A stretch of DNA of 64,000 bases from Polaribacter vadi (GTDB lineage Bacteria; Bacteroidota; Bacteroidia; Flavobacteriales; Flavobacteriaceae), in contig NZ_CP017477.1 in the NCBI RefSeq assembly GCF_001761365.1, forward strand, positions 2,904,001 through 2,968,000. The letters run 5' to 3'. The translations under genes were made by a program, and so were the position numbers. Numbering within the stretch: the stretch's first letter is position 1; the number at the start of each line of letters is the position of its first letter. Below the pieces are notes generated by a model that was not told the DNA's origin, did not search any database, and saw only the letters and a program-made list of their open reading frames with translations. Shown in pieces: positions 32,008-39,341 of this stretch.

Positions 32008-33437
32008 GCAAGCAGTTAAATAGATTAATCGTTAAAGGTGGAGTTTTATCTCCAGGAGAGCTAAAATACATTTGTGAGTCTGTAGAAAGTTTGGGTTTAA
32101 AAACTATTTCTTTTGGCTCTAGACAAGATATTTTATTGCCTAAAAAAGTAAATTCAGAAGACCTTACTCAGTTTGATAAACTAAAAGTTGTAGAAGTTGA
32201 TGAGGTTGGTGTAGAAAACATTGTTTCCTCATATGTTTGTGCAGATATTTTTCCAAGTACTTCTTGGTTAACTGGTGATAGATACTTGTATTTGTTAGAG
32301 CAATTTCGTTCTAAATCTAAATTAAAAATCAATTTAACAGATCCAAAACAACGTTTGGTTCCGTTGTTTACTGGGCATATTAATTTTATTGCTTCAGAAC
32401 ACGAAGATTATTGGTATTTGTACATCAGACTTCCAGAATGGAAAAAAACAAAAATGTATCCTGCGTTAATTTATAGCTGGGATTTAGATAAAATTGAAGC
32501 CGCAATTGAAGATATACTTCAGGAAGAACCAGAAACCATAGAAACTATTTTTGAATTGGTAAGTGATGCAGTTGATACCAATAATAGAACAGTAGATAAG
32601 CCTTTAGAAGTGCCTTTTTACCCTTTTCCGTATTTTGAAGGAATGAATAAAATTGGAATGGATAAATATTGGTTGGGTTTGTATTGGAGAAATAATAAAT
32701 ATGATATCTCTTTTTTGAAGGAAATGTGCGAATTATGTTCAGAAAACAAGATTGGTAAAATATCTATTACTCCTTGGAAATCTTTTATTGTAAAAGGAAT
32801 TCCCAAAGAATCTAAATTAACTTGGGAGAAGTTTTTAGGAAAAAGAGGAATTAACGTAAGGCATTCTATGTTAGAGCTAAATTGGCATTTGCCAGTAGCC
32901 AATAAAGATGCGCTAAATCTTAAAAAGTATTTGGTTTCTAATTTTGATCAAAATGATATTAGCACTTATGGTTTAACCTTCGGAATTACAGATTACAGTA
33001 AATCATCTTATTATTTTACTTCTATTGTAGTTGAAAAAAATAAACAACCAGAAATGATTGGTAATTTTAAAACTAGAGATACCTATAATTTGTTGTATGC
33101 AAAAAACTTCGACCCAAATACAAGAGATTATATTTTACATGTACAAGATGTAGATAAGGTAGAATTACCAGGTTTGTTAATGGAATTAAGTCAATTGTAT
33201 TTTGATCAATTAGGAACAGAAAGAGAAGAAGAAAAAGAAGTTGAAACCAAAAAAGAAACTTCAGAATTAGAAGTGTACCAATGTGCAGACTGTTTAACAA
33301 TTTATGACGAACATTTTGGAGATGCAACTCAAAATATTCCTGTAGAAACTTTATTTAGTGAACTTCCTTCAGATTATGAATGTTCTCTTTGTGAAGCTCC
33401 AAAAACTAATTTTAAGAAGATAATACTGGTAAAATAA
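32004..33437 (+). CDS. Degenerate siroheme-reductase-like protein fused to rubredoxin
   Basis: The 477-aa product has two halves with the repeat pattern of nitrite/sulfite reductases. The ferredoxin-like N-terminal repeat (about 10-50) and the substrate-domain blocks FGSRQDILLP and KISITPWKSFIVKGI are recognisable. The C-x5-C...C-x3-C ligands of the 4Fe-4S/siroheme centre are missing: DPKQRLVPLFTGHINFI stands where the CPN-x-C loop normally is. After an acidic linker (about 405-424) comes a rubredoxin domain with Cys427-x2-Cys430 and Cys460-x2-Cys463. It overlaps the nitrate reductase gene by 4 bases and is probably translated with it. It is likely an electron carrier or scaffold for nitrate or nitrite reduction; this is inference. 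Confidence 0.8.
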   Translation: MSKQLNRLIVKGGVLSPGELKYICESVESLGLKTISFGSRQDILLPKKVNSEDLTQFDKLKVVEVDEVGVENIVSSYVCADIFPSTSWLTGDRYLYLLEQFRSKSKLKINLTDPKQRLVPLFTGHINFIASEHEDYWYLYIRLPEWKKTKMYPALIYSWDLDKIEAAIEDILQEEPETIETIFELVSDAVDTNNRTVDKPLEVPFYPFPYFEGMNKIGMDKYWLGLYWRNNKYDISFLKEMCELCSENKIGKISITPWKSFIVKGIPKESKLTWEKFLGKRGINVRHSMLELNWHLPVANKDALNLKKYLVSNFDQNDISTYGLTFGITDYSKSSYYFTSIVVEKNKQPEMIGNFKTRDTYNLLYAKNFDPNTRDYILHVQDVDKVELPGLLMELSQLYFDQLGTEREEEKEVETKKETSELEVYQCADCLTIYDEHFGDATQNIPVETLFSELPSDYECSLCEAPKTNFKKIILVK

Positions 33438-33516
33438 TTTAAAGTGTTATTTTATTTAATAACAGACAATACGTCAATTTTAAACAAGAAAATTAGTAAA
33501 ATTAAAAAAGTAAATA

Positions 33517-34791
33517 ATGAAAAAACAATACGTAATTTTAGGATTAATGCTTGTGTGTTTCCAATTTTCAAATGCACAGTTTACATTAGATGGAGAGTTT
33601 AGACCAAGAACAGAATATCGTCATGGATTTGGAAGTTTAATTCCAGATGCATCAGATGCAGGTTTCGGAATTTCTACTAGAGTAAGATTAAATACTAGTT
33701 ATATGACTGATAATTACTGGGTATATGTTAGTTTGCAAGACATAATGGTTTGGGGAGAAAACAGACAAATTTTACCTTATGATCAGAATAATTCTTTCGC
33801 CGTTTTTCAAGCTTGGGCAGAAATTAAGTTAGGAGAAAATACTTCAACAAAAGTAGGTCGTCAAGTATTATCTTATGATGATCAAAGAATTTTAGGAGGA
33901 TTAGATTGGGCGCAACAAGGTCGTAATCATGATGCAGCTTTAATAAAATATAAGAAAGACAACTTTATGTTAGATTTTGGTTTGGCTTTTAATCAAGATT
34001 ATTCTAATCCAACAGGATTTGTATCAACAGGTACAGAATATAGTACTACAGGTTTTTTCTCATATAAAACGATGCAAATGTTATATATGAAACAAAAATG
34101 GGACAAATTAACAGGTAGTCTTTTATTATTAAATAATGGATTTCAAAAATATGACACTAATAATGTTGCAGATGGTGTAAGTAATTTACAAACCTTAGGA
34201 ACACATTTAGAGTATAAATCTGGAAGTTTAGGAATTGCTGCAAATGCATATTTGCAAACAGGAAAACGTCAAGGAGAAGTAGAAGTAAAAGGAGCGTATT
34301 TATTAGGATTAGATTTTACTTACAAAGCATCTTCAAAAGTTGGTTTAGGAGCAGGGTTAGAAATTATTAGCGGTAATGATGGTAATGCTGGTGAAACAGG
34401 AGCTTTCTTCCCTTTATATGGAACAAATCATAAATTTAATGGGTTTATGGATTATTTTTATGTTGGTAATCATGCAAATTCTATTGGTTTGGTTGATGTT
34501 CATGCAAGTGCAAATTTCACTTTAAGTAATGCATCAAGTTTAATGGTTAAAGTTTTAAACTTTAGAGGAGAACAAGCATTGGCTAGTGGAGAAAAGTCTT
34601 TAGGAACTGAAGTAGATTTAGTGTATAAGAGAAAATTTAAAGGCTATGCTTTAGTGCTAGGCTATTCTCAAATGTTTGTAAGTGATGGAATGTATGAATT
34701 AAAAGGAGTAACAGAAGCTGAAGCTGCAGGAACTCAAAATTGGGCTTGGGCAATGTTAGTAATTAAGCCTAAGTTTTTAGGAGGTAATTAA
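33517..34791 (+). CDS. Alginate-export-type outer-membrane porin of the nitrate cluster
   Basis: The 424-aa protein begins with a signal peptide (LMLVCFQFSNAQ, cleaved near residue 20) and forms a long beta-barrel with many aromatic girdle residues. The start FTLDGEFRPRTEYRHGF and the block KVGRQVLSYDDQRILGGLDWAQQGR fit the AlgE-like porin family. As the last gene of the nitrate cluster it may admit nitrate through the outer membrane; the substrate is not proven. A strong two-way hairpin follows 25 bases later. Confidence 0.8.
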   Translation: MKKQYVILGLMLVCFQFSNAQFTLDGEFRPRTEYRHGFGSLIPDASDAGFGISTRVRLNTSYMTDNYWVYVSLQDIMVWGENRQILPYDQNNSFAVFQAWAEIKLGENTSTKVGRQVLSYDDQRILGGLDWAQQGRNHDAALIKYKKDNFMLDFGLAFNQDYSNPTGFVSTGTEYSTTGFFSYKTMQMLYMKQKWDKLTGSLLLLNNGFQKYDTNNVADGVSNLQTLGTHLEYKSGSLGIAANAYLQTGKRQGEVEVKGAYLLGLDFTYKASSKVGLGAGLEIISGNDGNAGETGAFFPLYGTNHKFNGFMDYFYVGNHANSIGLVDVHASANFTLSNASSLMVKVLNFRGEQALASGEKSLGTEVDLVYKRKFKGYALVLGYSQMFVSDGMYELKGVTEAEAAGTQNWAWAMLVIKPKFLGGN

Positions 34792-34804
34792 AATATTTTA
34801 TTAC

Positions 34805-34847
34805 GTAAAAAAAAAAGCCTGTTGATTTAAATCAACAGGCTTTTTTT
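34805..34847. terminator. Bidirectional terminator
   Basis: A 24-bp perfect palindrome, GCCTGTTGATTT and its complement (34817-34840), is flanked by an A-run on the left and a T-run on the right. It can end both the nitrate cluster and the converging DUF3078 gene. Confidence 0.92.
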
Positions 34848-34863
34848 ATGATATTTTACTTTT

Positions 34864-35808
34864 TTATAAAGCATAACTCAAACCAAATAACCAATAGGTT
34901 TGTAATTTGTTGTCAATATTATCGAATGTTGGAGTTGGTGTTGTACCAATAGTTGTCATTGAATTAAATTCGTTAAGAGCACTGTTTAAAGCCTCTTGTT
35001 TGTTGTTTCTTAAACCAACTTCAAAACCTAAGCCAATTCCATTCCAAATTGTGTATCCAAAAGAGTTTGTAAAAGTCCAGTTAGATAAATCTCCATTTTC
35101 ATAGCTTTGAAACAATGATAAGTTAGATTTTATACTTAAACCTCCATATTTATTAGTGTAATCTGCTACAACTTTTGCACCTAAAGAAGATTCAAAAGCA
35201 GTATCTCCATCACTAAAAACAAAATTGTAGTTTCCAGGATGCATTACAACTACTAAATGGCTTGTAGGTGTCCACGTTAAACCAGCACCTAAATCTAAAT
35301 AACCAGGGTTGTTGAAATTATCAATTAACGTAGTTCTATATTCTGCTAAACCAGAAACTGCCCATTTTTTATTTAATCGTTTACCATATAAAGAGCTAAT
35401 TGTAAAAACGTCTGTTGCAGTTTCAAAACCTTCATCTCCAGTAACAGATTTATCATCTAATTTTACCCAACCAAGATTGATGTTTCCAGAGTTTCTCCAG
35501 AAAAAATCTTCTTCAATTAAGTTTGCAAAACCATTTATAGTAACACCAATATTACCTGCAGAAGCATCTGGGGCATTTCTTGCATACCAATTGTTAAAAC
35601 CAGATAGGCTAGCTCCTATAGTTCCAAAAGCACCAATTCTCCAACCTGGAAGTGCATCTATTTTTGCCTGTAAAGCTTTTACTTCTCCCTGTAATTTAGC
35701 AATTTCAGCTTTTTTAGGAGCTTGTTCTTTTTTTAATTCGTCAGCTGTTTGTGCGTTTGCGGAAAAGCTAATCGTTATTAAAAGTAGTAAAATTGATAAT
35801 TTTTTCAT
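34864..35808 (-). CDS. DUF3078 outer-membrane protein with N-terminal coiled coil
   Basis: The 314-aa product has a signal peptide (about 19 aa, ending SANAQ). A short coiled-coil follows (KKAEIAKLQGEVKALQAKID, about 32-51), then a beta-barrel domain with a terminal aromatic residue near the end (LSYAL). The G-W-R-I-G-A-F-G-T and FNNWYARN blocks fit DUF3078, whose members are conserved in Bacteroidetes outer membranes without known function. A paralogue is 75 bases upstream on the same strand, so both may be co-transcribed with the suf group. Confidence 0.7.
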   Translation of the reverse strand: MKKLSILLLLITISFSANAQTADELKKEQAPKKAEIAKLQGEVKALQAKIDALPGWRIGAFGTIGASLSGFNNWYARNAPDASAGNIGVTINGFANLIEEDFFWRNSGNINLGWVKLDDKSVTGDEGFETATDVFTISSLYGKRLNKKWAVSGLAEYRTTLIDNFNNPGYLDLGAGLTWTPTSHLVVVMHPGNYNFVFSDGDTAFESSLGAKVVADYTNKYGGLSIKSNLSLFQSYENGDLSNWTFTNSFGYTIWNGIGLGFEVGLRNNKQEALNSALNEFNSMTTIGTTPTPTFDNIDNKLQTYWLFGLSYAL

Positions 35809-35883
35809 TTTTTAAGTTTGATTTTTTTATTAAAATTTAAACGTGCTAAAGTGCATCTTATATTCTATTAGACAATAAAAATA

Positions 35884-36744
35884 TTAATAAGTCACTTTTT
35901 CGTGAAATTTGTAATTAAGTCCTAAACCAAATAATTGTCTAAATTGTACTTTGCTAGAAGCATTATCATCCATAATTGTATGAAAAGTCATCAACATTTT
36001 TATAGATTTATTTACTTTAAAGCGAATGTTAGTCTGGTAATCTACATCTACATTACCCACATTTGCCAAATAATCTGTATATAAATTTAAGATGTTTTCC
36101 ATCTCTATATTTTCCATTAAACTAAACTTATAATAGCCAGATAAGTTAAAACCTAAACTGAAAGCAGTGTTTTTGTCTTCTTCTACACCAAATTTTCCAG
36201 AGAAAAAATCATCAACAAAAGTATATCTTGCTGTTGAAGGTGCAATGTTTGCTGTTAAATCATCGGTGTTTTTATAAAGTAAACCTGGGCCAAATGTTAA
36301 ATATGCAGGTGATAAAAAGTCTGAAACGAGTACTTTAGGATCTGTTTTGTAATTAAAACCTTCTGTAAATTGTGTTCTAAAATTTGTTAGAATTGATAAA
36401 AACCAGCTTGGAGATGTTTTAAAACCTAGTAAAGAATTAAATTCAAAACGATCATCGGTTTTTCTATTCCCTTTTTCAGCAATGTGGCTTAATCCAAAAC
36501 TAGATATTATTCTACCATCCCAGTTAATGTTATTTTTTTTGTAGTTAAAATCATAATTAACATTAAAATTACCAGCAATTGTATTTTCTCCTCCAGAAGC
36601 CCAATTAGAAAAAGAAGATTGATTGAATATAAAAGCGAATTTTCCGTCGATTTTCCATTTAGGTACTGGAGCCTCTTTCTTCTTCTTTTGAGCGAAAGTA
36701 CTCATAGATATTAACAAGAAAAAAAAGAAAATAAACTTATTCAC
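35884..36744 (-). CDS. DUF3078 outer-membrane protein
   Basis: The 286-aa product has a signal peptide (MNKFIFFFFLLISMSTFAQ) followed by a lysine-rich stretch and a barrel starting WKIDGKFAFIFNQSSFSNWASGGENT. That W-x-S-G-G-E-N block is the DUF3078 signature. A paralogue lacking the lysine-rich stretch but with a coiled coil follows downstream. It sits 49 bases after the DUF2480 gene, a frequent neighbour in Flavobacteria. Function unknown; possibly linked to envelope biogenesis. Confidence 0.82.
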   Translation of the reverse strand: MNKFIFFFFLLISMSTFAQKKKKEAPVPKWKIDGKFAFIFNQSSFSNWASGGENTIAGNFNVNYDFNYKKNNINWDGRIISSFGLSHIAEKGNRKTDDRFEFNSLLGFKTSPSWFLSILTNFRTQFTEGFNYKTDPKVLVSDFLSPAYLTFGPGLLYKNTDDLTANIAPSTARYTFVDDFFSGKFGVEEDKNTAFSLGFNLSGYYKFSLMENIEMENILNLYTDYLANVGNVDVDYQTNIRFKVNKSIKMLMTFHTIMDDNASSKVQFRQLFGLGLNYKFHEKVTY

Positions 36745-36793
36745 GCGTAATATTTAAGCTAACAAAAATAATGTTATTTAATAAAAAATAAAA

Positions 36794-37309
36794 TTATTTT
36801 TTCGATTTATATAATGGTACTGTAGAACATGCTTCACCAAACATAATTGATTTAGCTGTAGGTTGTAATTTTGCAATTAAAAAAGCATACGCAGAATTCG
36901 GAATGGGTTTATCTGCACAACCTTTAATTATTACTGGTTTATCTGCAAATTCTTTAAAATCTACAAAACTTAATAACTCTTGATAAATAACGGTTTCTAA
37001 CAACTCTAAATCTCCAATAACAACTTTATTGGCAAAAGGCGTTAATTCTGCAGCAATTAACATAAATGCCCAAGAAGGTATAATCGCATCTGCAGAACAA
37101 GTTATAGCTACAAAACACTTTCGGTATTTAGACCAATCATGGTTTTTTACCAAAACTCTAAAATCTCTTTCTTTTAAAATTAATTCTTGAAAAAGCCAAT
37201 CTTTAATATCAAACAAGATTCTTTCTCCTTCAGGATAAATTTCTTCGAGGTCAAAAGTTTTAAGAACACTATTGCTAACTCTATTTATAATTTCTTCTTC
37301 TTGATTCAA
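36794..37309 (-). CDS. DUF2480 protein
   Basis: This 171-aa soluble protein is recognised by EEIINRVSNS, GERILFDIKDWLFQELILKE, VAITCSADAIIPSWAFMLIA and the late GCADKPIPNSAYAFL. All fit DUF2480, which in Bacteroidetes clusters with suf Fe-S assembly genes. Two conserved Cys (about residues 71 and 136) lie in the C-S-A-D and G-C-A-D-K-P turns and could bind a metal or cluster. The role is unknown. It is downstream of the DUF59 gene, from which it is separated by a palindromic repeat. Confidence 0.82.
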   Translation of the reverse strand: MNQEEEIINRVSNSVLKTFDLEEIYPEGERILFDIKDWLFQELILKERDFRVLVKNHDWSKYRKCFVAITCSADAIIPSWAFMLIAAELTPFANKVVIGDLELLETVIYQELLSFVDFKEFADKPVIIKGCADKPIPNSAYAFLIAKLQPTAKSIMFGEACSTVPLYKSKK

Positions 37310-37335
37310 TGTTTAAAATTTTAAATTTAAAGTTG

Positions 37336-37380
37336 TTCTCGATACAATTTCGATGAAAAATCGAAATCACTCGAACTGAC
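37336..37380. repeat. Intergenic hairpin repeat in the suf group
   Basis: ATTTCGAT (37347-37354) pairs perfectly with ATCGAAAT (37360-37367), with flanking TTCTCGA and CTCGAAC partly complementary. It stands between the DUF59 and DUF2480 genes and resembles a short mobile intergenic element; only one copy was noticed in the window. Confidence 0.55.
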
Positions 37381-37418
37381 ATTTACTAAAAAACTGCTAC
37401 TGCAAACTGCAAACTTTT

Positions 37419-37739
37419 TTAAAGCATTCCTAATTCCAATTTCGCTTCTTCACTCATCATTTCAGAAGTCCAAGTTGGATCGAAAGTAATTTCTACTTCA
37501 CAAGAATTAATTTCTTTTAAAGATTTTACTTTTTCTTCGATATCAACAGGCAAACTTTCTGCAACTGGGCAGTTTGGAGATGTTAATGTCATTAATATTT
37601 TTGCATTGTTTTCATCCGACACAAAAACATCATAAATTAACCCAAGTTCATAAATATCTACAGGAATTTCTGGATCATAAATAGTTTTTAAAACTCTTAT
37701 AATTTTATCGCCAATTTCTTCTAATTCTTTATCTGTCAT
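37419..37739 (-). CDS. SUF-associated DUF59 (SufT/PaaD-like) protein
   Basis: The 106-aa protein is a complete MIP18/DUF59 domain with TIYDPEIPVDIYELGLIYDV (about 17-36), LTSPNCPVAESLP holding the conserved Cys, and VEITFDPTWTSEMMSEEA. In Bacteroidetes and Firmicutes this type accompanies suf genes and helps Fe-S cluster transfer. It starts 1 base after the sufE stop, so the two are translationally linked. Confidence 0.88.
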   Translation of the reverse strand: MTDKELEEIGDKIIRVLKTIYDPEIPVDIYELGLIYDVFVSDENNAKILMTLTSPNCPVAESLPVDIEEKVKSLKEINSCEVEITFDPTWTSEMMSEEAKLELGML

Positions 37740-37740
37740 G

Positions 37741-38166
37741 TTATTTTGCTAATTTTGTTTGTTGCGCAATTGCGTACATTTTTATTTGTTTCACCATCGA
37801 AACCAAGCCATTTGCTCTTGTTGGTGATAAATGTTCTTTTAAACCGATTTCGTCTATAAATTTAGTTTCTGCAGTTAAAATATCTGCGGGTTTTTGCCCA
37901 GAATAAACTCTTAATAATAACGCTGCAATTCCTTTTGTTAAAATGGCATCACTATCTGCTGTGTATTTTACAGTATCGTTTTCTAATTCAGAAAATAACC
38001 AAACTTTAGATTGGCATCCTTTAATTAAATTTTCATCTAATTTATACTCGTCGTTAATTATTGGTAAAGATTTGCCAAGCTCTATAATGTATTCATAACG
38101 TTCCATCCAATCATCAAACATAGAAAACTCATCAATAATTTCTTCTTGTATTTCTTTGATAGTCAT
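37741..38166 (-). CDS. sufE: Cysteine desulfuration protein SufE
   Basis: SufE accepts persulfide sulfur from SufS and passes it to the SufBCD scaffold. The 141-aa protein has the typical IIDEFSMFDDWMERYEYIIEL start (first 30 residues) and the acceptor Cys in LIKGCQSKVW (Cys51). The ending LVSMVKQIKMYA is also family-like. The rest of the Suf system is not in the window. A -7 box lies about 50 bases upstream, and the DUF59 and DUF2480 genes follow on the same strand. Confidence 0.92.
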   Translation of the reverse strand: MTIKEIQEEIIDEFSMFDDWMERYEYIIELGKSLPIINDEYKLDENLIKGCQSKVWLFSELENDTVKYTADSDAILTKGIAALLLRVYSGQKPADILTAETKFIDEIGLKEHLSPTRANGLVSMVKQIKMYAIAQQTKLAK

Positions 38167-38213
38167 TTTTAAAACTTATTTTTGCGGTATTGTAAATACC
38201 TTTTATAAAAAGG

Positions 38214-38221
38214 CAAAAATA
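38214..38221 (-). promoter_or_regulatory. Putative -7 box of the sufE operon
   Basis: Read on the minus strand, TATTTTTG matches TAnnTTTG. The leader of about 45 bases contains a perfect hairpin GGTATT-TAC-AATACC. Confidence 0.5.
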
Positions 38222-38349
38222 CGATAAAAAAGCATTAAAAAGTGCTTGTAAAGTATTAAAGTATATAGAATATTCATTGTTGTTACTTCGTTTTTAAGAA
38301 TGATTTAACGTATTAAAATTCTTCTTTTTTAGAAGATTAATTAAAATTT

Positions 38350-39276
38350 ATGAGCAAATTATTAGCAGTTGGTACTGTAGCATTCGATGCAATTGAAACT
38401 CCTTTTGGTAAAACCGATAAAATTTTAGGCGGATCTGGAAGTTATATTGGTTTATCAGCAAGTCAATTTGGAGTAGAAACAGGAGTTGTTTCTGTAGTTG
38501 GTGGAGATTTCCCAGCATCATATTTAGAAATGTTGAACAATAAAGGGGTTAATACTGATGGTGTTGAAGTTGTAAAAGAAGGAAAAACCTTTTTTTGGAG
38601 TGGAAAATATCATAATGATATGAACTCTAGAGATACTTTAATCACAGAATTAAATGTATTAGAAACTTTTACGCCTGTTGTTCCTGAAAACTTTAAAGAT
38701 GCAGGTATCGTAATGTTGGGTAATTTACACCCTTTAACACAAGCATCTGTTTTAGATCAAATGACAGAAAGACCAAAATTAGTAGTTTTAGATACCATGA
38801 ATTTTTGGATGGATATTGCTTTAGATGATTTGCATACCGTTTTAAAACGTGTGGATGTTATTACTATTAATGATGAAGAAGCTCGCCAACTTTCTGGAGA
38901 ATATTCTTTGGTAAACGCTGCAAAGAAAATCCATTCTATGGGTCCAAAATATGTAGTGATTAAAAAAGGAGAACATGGAGCTTTATTGTTTAATGATGGT
39001 AAAATGTTTTTTGCACCAGCTTTGCCTTTAGCAGAAGTTTTTGATCCAACAGGAGCAGGAGATACTTTTGCAGGTGGTTTTTGTGGTTATTTAGCAAAAA
39101 CAGAAAATATTTCTTTCGAGAACATGAAAAATGCAATTATTTACGGTTCTAATTTAGCTTCCTTTTGTGTGGAGAAATTTGGTACTGAAAGAATGCAAGA
39201 ATTAAAAAAAGATGAAGTTGATAAACGCTTACAATCGTTTAAAGAACTAACTCAATTTGATATAGATATCTCATAA
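38350..39276 (+). CDS. PfkB-family sugar/nucleoside kinase
   Basis: The 308-aa ribokinase-fold enzyme carries the GGSGSYIGLSASQFG start near residue 28 and the C-terminal signature DPTGAGDTFAGGF (Asp catalytic base, GAGD oxyanion motif). The sequence resembles the adenosine/ribokinase-like group annotated in Flavobacteria, so adenosine, inosine or ribose are possible substrates. It is monocistronic, with a strong terminator directly before the amidophosphoribosyltransferase gene. Their proximity is compatible with a purine role. Confidence 0.85.
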   Translation: MSKLLAVGTVAFDAIETPFGKTDKILGGSGSYIGLSASQFGVETGVVSVVGGDFPASYLEMLNNKGVNTDGVEVVKEGKTFFWSGKYHNDMNSRDTLITELNVLETFTPVVPENFKDAGIVMLGNLHPLTQASVLDQMTERPKLVVLDTMNFWMDIALDDLHTVLKRVDVITINDEEARQLSGEYSLVNAAKKIHSMGPKYVVIKKGEHGALLFNDGKMFFAPALPLAEVFDPTGAGDTFAGGFCGYLAKTENISFENMKNAIIYGSNLASFCVEKFGTERMQELKKDEVDKRLQSFKELTQFDIDIS

Positions 39277-39280
39277 ATAA

Positions 39281-39310
39281 AAATCCGCGTTTAAAAACGC
39301 GGATTTTTTT
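39281..39310 (+). terminator. Terminator after the PfkB kinase gene
   Basis: A 12-bp perfect stem (AAATCCGCGTTT / AAACGCGGATTT) with an AA loop is followed by further T residues. It separates the kinase gene from the next gene. Confidence 0.9.
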
Positions 39311-39341
39311 ATTAAAAAATTATAATAAAAGTATACTTAAA

